From positions 620,001 through 684,000 of the forward strand of contig NZ_KZ857173.1 in NCBI RefSeq assembly GCF_003350925.1: a DNA stretch of 64,000 bases, given 5' to 3'. The DNA comes from Dyella tabacisoli. Lineage in GTDB: Bacteria > Pseudomonadota > Gammaproteobacteria > Xanthomonadales > Rhodanobacteraceae. Positions 54,666 to 63,073 of this stretch are shown here, piece by piece. The stretch's first letter is position 1; each line of letters begins with the position of its first letter. The position numbers and the translations under genes are program-made. The notes beneath the pieces were generated by a model. It was not told the origin of the DNA and ran no database searches. It saw only the letters and a program-made list of their open reading frames with translations.

Positions 54666-54760
54666 TGCGACTCTCCTAAAATCGATTGATGGAAGGCTTG
54701 TACAGCCAGCCGATTCTAGGCCCACGCTTCCTACTTAGCCATGACAGGGCACAAAGAAAA

Positions 54761-54787
54761 AAGCCGCCGTCTGAACGACGGCGGCTT
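54761..54787 (-). terminator. Intrinsic terminator of the peptidyl-prolyl isomerase gene
   Basis: AAGCCGCCGTC / GACGGCGGCTT with a five-base loop; on the minus strand it continues into TTTTTTC. Confidence 0.85.
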
Positions 54788-54813
54788 GGTCTCAAATACA
54801 GCCCTGGAATGGC

Positions 54814-55323
54814 TTAACCGCGCTGATCGAGCACCGTGTTCCACTCTTTCACGCGCTCGGCCTGTGCCGCGAGCAAGGCGTCCACATCGCCCTCGACAAT
54901 AACTTTCTCGATCACGTCACCCTGAGCGATCGCATCCACCACGGCCTGATCTTCCGCCGCCACGACTTCGCCAAACACGCTGTGCTTGCCGTCCAGCCAC
55001 GGCGTCGCACCATGGGTGATAAAGAACTGACTGCCATTGGTGCGCGGACCGGCATTGGCCATCGACAACACGCCCGGCTTGTCATGGCGCAGCGAGGGGT
55101 TGAATTCGTCCTCGAACTTGTAGCCCGGACCACCGCGACCGCTACCTTCGGGGCAACCGCCCTGAACCATGAAGTCGGCAATGACGCGATGAAACGACAA
55201 GCCGTCGTAATAGCCGCGACGCGCCAGATTGACGAAATTGGCCACGGTCAGCGGGGTTTTGTCATCGTGCAAACGCAGATGGATCGGGCCACGGTTGGTG
55301 TTGAAGGTAACGTTGATGGTCAT
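54814..55323 (-). CDS. Cyclophilin-type peptidyl-prolyl cis-trans isomerase
   Basis: 169-residue cytoplasmic prolyl isomerase of PpiB type. The ATG at 55323 gives [20 protein letters not shown] with no signal peptide. Active-site segments: [20 protein letters not shown] (FHRV arginine), [20 protein letters not shown] and [13 protein letters not shown]. The length and lack of leader separate it from periplasmic PpiA. It ends with a terminator and seems to be monocistronic. Confidence 0.95.
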   Translation of the reverse strand: MTINVTFNTNRGPIHLRLHDDKTPLTVANFVNLARRGYYDGLSFHRVIADFMVQGGCPEGSGRGGPGYKFEDEFNPSLRHDKPGVLSMANAGPRTNGSQFFITHGATPWLDGKHSVFGEVVAAEDQAVVDAIAQGDVIEKVIVEGDVDALLAAQAERVKEWNTVLDQRG

Positions 55324-55446
55324 GCGCAGTTTCCTGAAGAGGGACTGTAGAAAGGGGCACCCGCGCGGTGGCGACAGGCCGGGACCGTACATTATGCCCT
55401 CCCTTGGGGCCTGCCTAAAGTCTCAAAGCGGCCCGCGACGGCGATC

Positions 55447-57303
55447 TTAAGGCAAATTGAGCCTCGCCCGGTCCAGCGCAGCCGCCCCGCGCGGTTGCGC
55501 CGCCGGTGTCGCCACCTCGCTTGGCCACGGCTTGCCTTCGTACAGATGCGCCCACAGCCGATCCAGTGCGGCATAACCATAAGGAAGCAAAGGCACGTGC
55601 CGTTCGCCAAAGCCGGGCAAGGCCAGAAAAGCATCGAAATGCTGCGCGTAAGGCACCTTCCAATACAGCGGCTTGCGGCCTTGAGCACGCAACCAGGCCA
55701 CATAGGGCTCCGAGCTGAAGGCGGTGGGGATCAAGCCGTCTTCGGCGCCATGGATCACCCACATCGGCAGATCCGTGCTCGGCAACTGTGCCGCCGTGGC
55801 CTCAATGGACGCATGCAGCTCGGATGAAGCAGCCCCTTTGCCGTCCCACAGGGCACGCAAACAATTACCCCCCCGCAGCGATGGATCAGGCGAGACATCG
55901 ACCCCGCCATAAAGGCCGATGCCGTTGCCTGGCGGTATACCCGAGCTGTCGGCCCACCAACTGGCGCGGGTGATCGGATCGGTCACACTGGGCAATCCGG
56001 CCGCCCCCATGGCCGCATAGCGAAAATCGCATGGCATATCGGCCGCGCCGCGACGGGCATAGGCCGAGGCATAGCCTGCCGTCAGCGTGCGCCATAGATC
56101 GAACGCGGTGGTGGTCGCCGCTACCGTCATGGCCTCATCGGTCCAACCGGCTGCCCGTAGTTTTTGATACGCCTCGTCGGCTTGCGCAGCAGCGGTGTTA
56201 GCGCCGATGCGCCCCTCCGCGCGCAGACTGGCGCAACGCACCAGCCATGCCGGTGGCGGCAATCCGTTGGGTCCACGCGCAAACGGTGCCGCGGCAAACC
56301 GCGTATCGGTCAGCGCACACGGCAACCATAACGATGCCTCCGTGGCGTAGTCGTACAAGGCGCGGCCCTGCCCTGCAACGCGTACGTTGGGCTCCAGCGC
56401 CACGACACCGGCGAGCAGTTGCTGCGTATCCAAACCCGCCGCCTGCAGCACCGCAGCGCCGCCATTGGACAAGCCGGTGGCGATAATCCGAGTGTTTTGC
56501 GGGGTAAATGGCGCCTGTGCGGGGAAAGCACGATTAAGCATGGCAAGCCCGAACTTGGCGGCCTGCAGCACGTGTCGACCCCAATCGGCCTCGGGGTTAT
56601 CGCCCGAGTGCGCATGCTTGAAGGCAATGCCGGTGTCCCGCGCCCCCACCGGCGGCTCGAATTCCAACCAGGCTTCACCGCGTTTCGCGCGACGGCCGTC
56701 CAGCGCCACGCCGCTGTCGTCGGCGAAGTCGAAATAGCCGGTACCGGCACCTTTATCGGTATAAGCCACAGCGCAGCCATGCGGTAAGCCCCAGGCCCCC
56801 GCCAGGGGGATCGCGCCATAAATGCCACGCGAGCCGGACGATGCCGTCACCACCAGGCAACGCCGCGCCAGGTCAAACGCATCGGGCACCTGCAACAACA
56901 CGCGATGCGGGGATTTTGCGCCGGGTATCCAGGCAAAGGCCTGGTATTCACGCCCAGGTACGTCAGGTACGCCACCATAAGCGCGACCGTAGCCACCCAG
57001 CGGCCCTAAATCGGCAATACCTTTCCAACTGGACTGGATGGCACGCCGGCGCAGATCGAGCGCGGATGGTTGCAACGGATTAATCAGCGGTACCGGTGCA
57101 CCGGCCAAGCCTGTCAGCCCAAGGCCGGCACTAAGCAAGTCATCGCGGCCGCGATGTTCGGTAACGCGAACCTCGCCTCGTACAAAATCGCTCGCTTGCA
57201 TGCCATCGCTCACTGTAGCCCGCCCTATAGGTGCAGTTCCCAACGTACAGGCCGACAGCGTCGGCACCATCAGCAGAATCGCTCGTAAAAAACGCCGCTT
57301 CAT
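55447..57303 (-). CDS. D-3-hydroxybutyrate oligomer hydrolase, lipoprotein signal
   Basis: 618-residue alpha/beta hydrolase that cleaves 3-hydroxybutyrate oligomers released from PHB into monomers. The N-terminus RAILLMVPTLSACT has a lipobox-like LSAC, so the protein is probably a lipoprotein in the periplasm or on the surface. The nucleophile motif is in IIATGLSNGGAAVLQAAGL (about residue 280), with other family segments VTASSGSRGIYGAIPLAGAW, LPHGCAVAYTDKGAGTGYFD and, near the end, MWVIHGAEDGLIPTAFSSEP and YAQHFDAFLALPGFGERHVP for the acid and histidine. With the PHB depolymerase at 62023-63057 it forms a two-step PHB degradation route. Confidence 0.9.
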   Translation of the reverse strand: MKRRFLRAILLMVPTLSACTLGTAPIGRATVSDGMQASDFVRGEVRVTEHRGRDDLLSAGLGLTGLAGAPVPLINPLQPSALDLRRRAIQSSWKGIADLGPLGGYGRAYGGVPDVPGREYQAFAWIPGAKSPHRVLLQVPDAFDLARRCLVVTASSGSRGIYGAIPLAGAWGLPHGCAVAYTDKGAGTGYFDFADDSGVALDGRRAKRGEAWLEFEPPVGARDTGIAFKHAHSGDNPEADWGRHVLQAAKFGLAMLNRAFPAQAPFTPQNTRIIATGLSNGGAAVLQAAGLDTQQLLAGVVALEPNVRVAGQGRALYDYATEASLWLPCALTDTRFAAAPFARGPNGLPPPAWLVRCASLRAEGRIGANTAAAQADEAYQKLRAAGWTDEAMTVAATTTAFDLWRTLTAGYASAYARRGAADMPCDFRYAAMGAAGLPSVTDPITRASWWADSSGIPPGNGIGLYGGVDVSPDPSLRGGNCLRALWDGKGAASSELHASIEATAAQLPSTDLPMWVIHGAEDGLIPTAFSSEPYVAWLRAQGRKPLYWKVPYAQHFDAFLALPGFGERHVPLLPYGYAALDRLWAHLYEGKPWPSEVATPAAQPRGAAALDRARLNLP

Positions 57304-57559
57304 AGCAAATACTTTCGATTTGCGAACAAGTACTCAGCGCGAATATCCGCAGCCCCCATGACGCCCTCCATGCTCACCAAACGTTGACGGTTGCGAAGAC
57401 AACCGGATGTGCCACGCGTGAACTCATAGCATGTAATTAACCCTCAACTCAAAAAAAGCTTGCACTAGCCTGCCGGAGAGAGCGAGGATGGCGATTGCAT
57501 TCGTGGCCGTTCTTTAAACGTCCTCGTGATTGCACTTGAACAATAGAGGACATAAAGCA
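57304..57559. promoter_or_regulatory. Divergent promoter region with long cold-shock leader
   Basis: The spacer between the oligomer hydrolase and the cold-shock gene. The ~130 bases before the cold-shock ATG could form a long 5' leader as in other csp genes; TAGAGGACATAAAGCA contains the ribosome site. No gene is seen. Confidence 0.4.
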
Positions 57560-57763
57560 ATGGCAACTGGCACAGTCAAATGGTTTAACGATGCAAAGGG
57601 TTTCGGGTTCATCACTCCCGATGACGGCAGCGCCGACCTGTTCGCGCACTTCAAAGAGATCGATGCCGCCGGCTTCAAATCTCTGAAAGAAGGCCAGAAG
57701 GTTGAGTTCGACACCGTCAAGGGCCCCAAAGGCCTGCAGGCGTCGAAGATCAAACCGATCTAA
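57560..57763 (+). CDS. Cold-shock domain protein
   Basis: 67 residues; single OB-fold cold-shock domain with both RNA-binding motifs: [18 protein letters not shown] (RNP1 KGFGFI) and DLFAHF (RNP2, normally VFVHF). Binds single-stranded RNA/DNA and melts secondary structure. The FAHFKEID wording is common in CspA-type proteins of Xanthomonadales and beta-proteobacteria. It is followed by an intrinsic terminator and is separate from the response regulator downstream. Confidence 0.95.
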   Translation: MATGTVKWFNDAKGFGFITPDDGSADLFAHFKEIDAAGFKSLKEGQKVEFDTVKGPKGLQASKIKPI

Positions 57764-57784
57764 CTTCGTTCGATTCGCAACACC

Positions 57785-57811
57785 AGAAGCCCGGCCTTGC
57801 GCCGGGCTTCT
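57785..57811 (+). terminator. Intrinsic terminator of the cold-shock gene
   Basis: AGAAGCCCGGC / GCCGGGCTTCT with loop CTTGC, then TTATT; 21 bases past the stop. Confidence 0.85.
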
Positions 57812-57893
57812 TTATTGGGGCGACGGCATGCTCATTCGCCGCGATGCTCACATAACCTCGACGGCAAGCGCATGGCAGGCTACCGTCCGTCGT

Positions 57894-58550
57894 ATGACCC
57901 GACTGCTGATTGCCGACGACCACCCGCTGTTTCGCGCCGCGCTACGCCAAGCCGCCAGGGAAAGCGTGCGCGATTGCACGGTACACGAGGCCGCCGACCT
58001 CGCCGGTGTACTGGCGGCACTGACGGCAGAGCCCGACATCGACTTGGTGCTGCTCGATCTGCATATGCCCGGCAGTCAAGGCTTGTCCGGTCTTGCCGCC
58101 CTGCGCGGTCAACATCCCAGCGTGGCCGTGCTGGTGGTTTCGGCACATGACGAGGCGCGCACGATACGTCGCGTGCTCGATCACGGCGCCGCCGGCTTTA
58201 TTCCAAAGAGCGCCAGCCCGGCAGAGATCGGCGAAGCGATTCGCACCGTACTCGATTGCGGTAGCTGGCTACCGCCGGCCCTGGCGCAGACCATCGCCAG
58301 CCTGCCCGCCGATGCCGCCGATACCGATCTGGCCATTCGCCTGGCCCGGCTCACCGAGCAGCAATACCGAGTACTGGTATTGCTCGGTGAGGGTTTGCTC
58401 AACAAGCAGATTGCCGACCGGCTGTCGATCCAGGAGCGCACGGTCAAAGCTCACGCCACCGCGATCTTCGAAAAGCTCGGCGTGCGCAATCGCACCCAGG
58501 CAAGCGTATTGCTGCAGTCGCTGATGCTGGGTGAACCGGGGCGAGTGTGA
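57894..58550 (+). CDS. NarL/LuxR-type response regulator, CrbR-like
   Basis: 218 residues. The receiver domain starts TRLLIADDHPLFRAALRQA with the acidic pair, and the phosphorylated Asp is in IDLVLLDLHMPGSQGLSG; SAHDE and the lysine in GFIPKSASPAEIGEAI complete the site. A LuxR-type helix-turn-helix (LTEQQYRVLVLLGEGLLNKQ, RLSIQERTVKAHATAIFEKL) binds DNA. The ATG at 57894 gives a full receiver; longer in-frame starts run into the upstream terminator. It is convergent with the SSS-type hybrid kinase, three bases apart. This pairing is that of CrbR/ErdR with CrbS/MxtR, which turn on acetyl-CoA synthetase during acetate use. Confidence 0.9.
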   Translation: MTRLLIADDHPLFRAALRQAARESVRDCTVHEAADLAGVLAALTAEPDIDLVLLDLHMPGSQGLSGLAALRGQHPSVAVLVVSAHDEARTIRRVLDHGAAGFIPKSASPAEIGEAIRTVLDCGSWLPPALAQTIASLPADAADTDLAIRLARLTEQQYRVLVLLGEGLLNKQIADRLSIQERTVKAHATAIFEKLGVRNRTQASVLLQSLMLGEPGRV

Positions 58551-58553
58551 AAC

Positions 58554-61500
58554 TTAAGACTGCCCTCGCGCCGCCATCACGCGCTGCAATACCTGGCGCA
58601 GCGCCAGCGGCTTAAGCGGCTTATACAGCACGCCCATGCCGCGATCATGCAGACGCTGACGCAATTCGCCGTCGCGGTCGGCGGTGAGTATCACGGTGGG
58701 TACCGCAGCGGCGGACGCGCCCAGGGCATGCCACACCTCAAGGCCCGTGCGACCGCCATCGAGGTGGTAGTCGAAGATATGCAGATCGGCCTGCCACGGC
58801 GCTGCCTGTGCCTGCTCGGTGGTGCGTGCCGCATGCACTTGCCAGCCCCAGCTAGTGAGCAGCGCCGACAGCGCGGCGAGTGCGGCAGGCTCGTTGTCCA
58901 GCACCAGCGCACGCCCGGCTGGCAGAGGTTGCACTGCGGCGAGTATCGGCGACGGGCGTTCGATCGGCTGTGCGTTCGGCACCGTAAGATCAAACACACT
59001 GCCGCGCCCAAGCCAGGATCGCAGCCCTAGCGGCGCGCCGAGCAGTCCGGCCATGCGCTGCGCGATCGACAAACCCAGCCCCAGGCCCTGCCCACCGGTA
59101 GCACTGCCGCGACGGAACTCATCAAAGATCGCCAACTGTTCATCCGGCGCGATGCCTGGACCGGTATCCCAAACCTCCAATCGCCATTGCCCGCCGCAGC
59201 GGCGCGCGCCGAGCAATACCCGTCCGTGCTCGGCATAACGCAGCGCATTGGAGAGAAAGTTCTGCAACACACGCCGCAGCAATTGCGGATCGGAATGCAC
59301 CCAGGCTCGGCTACGGACCACATCGAAGCGCACGCCACGCTCGTCGGCCAAGGCGCGAAACTCGGCCGCCAGTGGATCGAACACTTCAGCCAAGGCGAAA
59401 TCACGCGGTTTCGGCACTAAGCGCCCGCCTTCCAGCCGGGCAATATCCAGCAGGCCCGCCAGTAACGATTCGGTAGCCGCCAGTGCGCCATTGAGATGAC
59501 CCGCAGTGACCAGTTCATCGCCCTGCTTGCGATCCATTCGAACATGCTCGGCCAAGGCATGAGCAAATAATTTTGCCGCGTGCAGCGGCTGCATCAAGTC
59601 ATGACTGACGGCTGCGAGAAAACGGCTCTTGGCCTCGTTGGCGTGCTGCGCTTCGGCAGTGGCACTGGCCAGCGCCCGCGTGCGTTCGTCCACCCGCAGC
59701 TCCAGCGTTTCGTTCGCGCGCTTGAGCGCCCCCTCGGCCTGCCGAAACGCGGTGACATCGGTAAACGTGGCGACAAAACCACCGCCCGGCATCGGGTTGC
59801 CGCGTATCTCGACCATGGTGCCGTCGGGAAAGCGCCGCTCCGACAAATGCCGCGTGCCGGCACGCATATGCGTGAGGCGCCGTTGCACGCGCTGATCCAA
59901 TAGGCCCGCATGATCCAAGGCGCCATGATCCAACTCGCCCGGCCCAAGCATGCCGCGCTCGATATTGAAGCGCGTCAAATCGGCGACCGGCCGCCCTACT
60001 TGCAGCAAATCGGCCGGGTATTCGAACAGGCTGGCGTAACGGCGATTCCACGCCACCAGGCGTAGCTGTGCATCGACTACGCAAATGCCTTGACTCATGT
60101 TCTCCAGCGCAGCCTCCAGCACGCGCTGATTGAAGCGAAGATCCTGTGCCGCCTCACCGACAATCGCAGCCACCGTGTCCAGCTCGCCGCGCCGTTGCTG
60201 ACTCACCACCTCCAGCAATAAGCGTGCGGACGCCGCACCGATCACCGCCGCCAGCTCATGCTCTACGGCAGCAACCCGAGCGCCACCGGCCAGACCTTGC
60301 AGCGGAACACCCTCGAATACATGCGCCACGCGTTCGGCAGGGAGAAAACGCGCAGCCAATGCGCGCAACTCGGCCACCCCGATATCACCCACGCTGGTCG
60401 GCCGCAACGCTTGCCCATAACGCGAACTGACCAGCATCAGCATGACCGTCATATTCACCGCAAGACTCAACACCACCGCACGACCCAGCCGACTCCAATC
60501 ATCCAGCCCCAGCAAGCCATCGGGCGCCAGCCAATGCAGCCCGAACGGGCCGTCGCGCATCCAGTCAGGCCCGCCATGCTGCAGTAATGCCGGCAGCAGG
60601 GCCGGCAGCAGCACGTACAACCACACCAGCGTGCCCACAGCCAGACCAGCGGCTACCGCACGCGGCCCCCATTGCGGCCGGTACACCGCCACCAGCAAGG
60701 CCGGCGCCAAGCCCGCCAATGCCGAAAACGAAATCCCGCCGATATCGGCCAGGACATCGTTGCGCGCCAGCACCCGGCTGTATCCCCAGGCCAGCAGAAT
60801 CACCGCAATAATCGCCAGACGACGCTGGTTAAGTACCTCGCCGCGCAAATCGCCGCGCTCGTCGCGTCCCCAGCCCGCGCGCACTCGCAATGGCGCAATA
60901 AAGTGATTGACGATCATCAGGCTCAAGGCCAGCGTCGCGACCACCACCATGCTGGTCGCCGCGCTCAAACCGCCAAGAAAGGCGAGCAAGGCCAAGCCGT
61001 GCTGCCCTCGCGCCATCGGCAAGGCCAGTACGTACAAATCGGAAGGCACCCCGCTGGGGCCAAGCCAGGCATCGCCCAGCCTTGCCAATGGCAGGATGGG
61101 CAACGCGACTAACAGCATGTACAGCGGAAACAGCCAGCGCGCCGTACGCAGATGCCCGCTATCGCGGCACTCCACTACACCGGCGTGAAACTGATGCGGC
61201 AAGGTGAACATCGCCATCGCGCCGAGCAGAATCAAGGCGGGAAAACCGCTGCTGTCGTGGGGCGGCGCCGTACCCGGCGTCACCCCCGCCGGCATCGGCG
61301 TAAACAACAACGTACCCAAGGCCAGCATCGCCACTAGCTTGAACACCGACTCGAACGCCATCGCCAGCACCAGCCCGCGGTTATGCGCCATGGCCGAAGC
61401 GCGCCGCGTGCCGAACAACATCGCGAACAGCGCCATCAACAACGCCACATAAAGCGCACTGTCCTGCCAAGGCGGGCTCTCGCTGAGCTGACCGTGACTG

Positions 61501-61931
61501 AGCATGGCGTAACTCATCGCCACTGCTTTCAGTTGCAGTGCGATATACGGAACGATGCCAATCACCACCACCGTCGTCACCAGTGCAGCGAGACCGGAGT
61601 GACGGCCCAATCTCACGGCAATCAAATCGGCCAGCGAACCGGCATTGTAGTCACGCGCAAGCTGCACCAGCCGGCGCAAAACACCGATGGCGAACAGATA
61701 CATCAGGATCGCACCGACGAACGTCGGCGGCAGCCACCAGCCCGAACGGCTGGCCTGGGTCACCGTGCCGTAGAAAGTCCAGGAGGTGCAGTGGATCGCC
61801 AGCGACAAGGCATAGATCACCGCCCAGCGTCGTTCGAACCATTGCGGCCGGCGCTCGCCGATCAACGCCACACCGAATAGCAGGCCAAGCCAGACCAGGC
61901 CTGCAGTGGCGATCATGCTGGCGTTCAACAT
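58554..61931 (-). CDS. SSS-type transporter-hybrid histidine kinase, CrbS-like
   Basis: 1125 residues. The first ~500 residues form a sodium:solute-symporter-like region with about 13 helices (SIHCTSWTFYGTVTQ-type segment, DYNAGSLADLIAVRLGRHSG, AFLGGLSAATSMVVVATLAL). A linker and a PAS domain follow (ALENMSQGICVVDAQLRLVA to MPGGGFVATFTDVTAF), then a coiled coil, the H-box FLAAVSHDLMQPLHAAKLFA, N-box LQNFLSNALRYAEHG, G motifs DTGPGIAPDE and GQGLGLGLSIAQRMAG, and a receiver (LVLDNEPAALAALSALL, ADLHIFDYHLDGGRTGLEVW). ATG 61931 is preferred over a GTG at 61943. CrbS kinases of this design sense acetate-type signals and act on a LuxR regulator; the gene opposite is such a regulator. Confidence 0.9.
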   Translation of the reverse strand: MLNASMIATAGLVWLGLLFGVALIGERRPQWFERRWAVIYALSLAIHCTSWTFYGTVTQASRSGWWLPPTFVGAILMYLFAIGVLRRLVQLARDYNAGSLADLIAVRLGRHSGLAALVTTVVVIGIVPYIALQLKAVAMSYAMLSHGQLSESPPWQDSALYVALLMALFAMLFGTRRASAMAHNRGLVLAMAFESVFKLVAMLALGTLLFTPMPAGVTPGTAPPHDSSGFPALILLGAMAMFTLPHQFHAGVVECRDSGHLRTARWLFPLYMLLVALPILPLARLGDAWLGPSGVPSDLYVLALPMARGQHGLALLAFLGGLSAATSMVVVATLALSLMIVNHFIAPLRVRAGWGRDERGDLRGEVLNQRRLAIIAVILLAWGYSRVLARNDVLADIGGISFSALAGLAPALLVAVYRPQWGPRAVAAGLAVGTLVWLYVLLPALLPALLQHGGPDWMRDGPFGLHWLAPDGLLGLDDWSRLGRAVVLSLAVNMTVMLMLVSSRYGQALRPTSVGDIGVAELRALAARFLPAERVAHVFEGVPLQGLAGGARVAAVEHELAAVIGAASARLLLEVVSQQRRGELDTVAAIVGEAAQDLRFNQRVLEAALENMSQGICVVDAQLRLVAWNRRYASLFEYPADLLQVGRPVADLTRFNIERGMLGPGELDHGALDHAGLLDQRVQRRLTHMRAGTRHLSERRFPDGTMVEIRGNPMPGGGFVATFTDVTAFRQAEGALKRANETLELRVDERTRALASATAEAQHANEAKSRFLAAVSHDLMQPLHAAKLFAHALAEHVRMDRKQGDELVTAGHLNGALAATESLLAGLLDIARLEGGRLVPKPRDFALAEVFDPLAAEFRALADERGVRFDVVRSRAWVHSDPQLLRRVLQNFLSNALRYAEHGRVLLGARRCGGQWRLEVWDTGPGIAPDEQLAIFDEFRRGSATGGQGLGLGLSIAQRMAGLLGAPLGLRSWLGRGSVFDLTVPNAQPIERPSPILAAVQPLPAGRALVLDNEPAALAALSALLTSWGWQVHAARTTEQAQAAPWQADLHIFDYHLDGGRTGLEVWHALGASAAAVPTVILTADRDGELRQRLHDRGMGVLYKPLKPLALRQVLQRVMAARGQS

Positions 61932-61960
61932 GCCAGCCACCACCCGCTAACAGCATCTGC

Positions 61961-61995
61961 CCCTCCCCCTGCACTCAGGGGGAGGCCGGGAGGGG
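61961..61995. repeat. REP-like palindrome
   Basis: CCCCTCCCCCTGCACTCAGG then GGGAGGCC, in the short spacer between the kinase start and the depolymerase stop; same family as the units at 5338-5464 and 44851-44885. Confidence 0.55.
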
Positions 61996-62022
61996 GTGCG
62001 GGCTTGCGATAAGCCCACGTCA

Positions 62023-63057
62023 TCAATGTCGAGCAGGCAACCCCAGCGCACCGACCACACCCGTCAGCCAGCGCAATTGCACGCCGTGGCGGCTGTCGTA
62101 ATCGGTTCCCGAATATCCCCACCAGTCCCAACATGCCTGCGGATTCAAAGGCGCCATGCTTGCGCGGGTTTGAGGATATAACACGGCCACGGCGTAGACG
62201 TCGGCCCAGCGATTAAAGCCGGCGTCTTTCACGAAAGCCTCGCCTACCGCACCTGCATTCTGCTTGCAGCCATGAAACGCCACCAGCAAGCCGCAGGGCT
62301 TGCCGGCGAGGCAGCTCGGCGGCAAATACACATAGCCTTCGGCGGCGAGGAAAGCATCGGCTCCGTCGGGGCGAAACGCGTTCTGATCGAAGCGCCGCAA
62401 CTCGCCTTTCGCCTCGCTCGCGGCATGCGCCGGCTTGCCATAAAGCTGGCTGAAAATCTCGCCGGCCGCATCGAACCCGCAATGCCCGAGAAACGGTGTT
62501 ACCGATCGATCGCAATCGTCGCTGTCAAATGCGCCGGGTTTAGCCAAGATGGGCAAGTTATGCGCGAACGCCCGCTCGCCATCGTCATGCACTTGCATCG
62601 CTTTCAAGCCGGGCGTGCCATCACGCAGTTGCTGATAGAAATGCGTGGCGGCCTCAGCCACCGTGGGCGCCACCAATTTATCGTCCTTGCCGTGCAGCAC
62701 GTAGACACGAGCATGGGCGAGATCTTTCAACGCACCGATGTCCCCCGCGGCAGAGCGCTGCTTGGCCCGGCCCACCAACGCATCCACATCCGGCGCCGGC
62801 ACGCCCTTCATGCACGTACTCAGAGCGACGTCGAGCTTGCCGCCGGCACATCCGTACGGACCGCCGGCCACCAGTGCGGCATAAGGAAACAATTCGGGAT
62901 ACGCCAGTTGCGCCTGCGTCGCCATATACGCGCCCGACGACAGGCCGGCAACGGCAACCCTGGACGGATCCAATGTGAGTTTCGGCAAGGGTGCCGCCTG
63001 CTCGGCATGAGCCACCACGCCGACCACCAACAACCCCAACATGCTTATCCAGCGCAT
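62023..63057 (-). CDS. Secreted poly(3-hydroxybutyrate) depolymerase, catalytic domain type 2-like
   Basis: 344 residues. The signal peptide (SMLGLLVVGVVAHAEQAAP) is followed almost at once by the lipase box VAVAGLSSGAYMATQAQLAY with Ser at about 40. The box near the N-terminus and the later segments VYVLHGKDDKLVAPTV (Asp) and LLVAFHGCKQNAGAVGEAF (oxyanion/His) give the circularly permuted order of type 2 extracellular PHB depolymerases. PQACWDWWGYSGTDYDSRHG near the end is a conserved C-terminal block. There is no separate substrate-binding domain, so action on short-chain or amorphous polymer is likely. It pairs functionally with the oligomer hydrolase at 55447-57303 and neighbours a TonB-dependent receptor. 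Confidence 0.88.
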   Translation of the reverse strand: MRWISMLGLLVVGVVAHAEQAAPLPKLTLDPSRVAVAGLSSGAYMATQAQLAYPELFPYAALVAGGPYGCAGGKLDVALSTCMKGVPAPDVDALVGRAKQRSAAGDIGALKDLAHARVYVLHGKDDKLVAPTVAEAATHFYQQLRDGTPGLKAMQVHDDGERAFAHNLPILAKPGAFDSDDCDRSVTPFLGHCGFDAAGEIFSQLYGKPAHAASEAKGELRRFDQNAFRPDGADAFLAAEGYVYLPPSCLAGKPCGLLVAFHGCKQNAGAVGEAFVKDAGFNRWADVYAVAVLYPQTRASMAPLNPQACWDWWGYSGTDYDSRHGVQLRWLTGVVGALGLPARH

Positions 63058-63073
63058 GGCATTCGCCCCTTAA

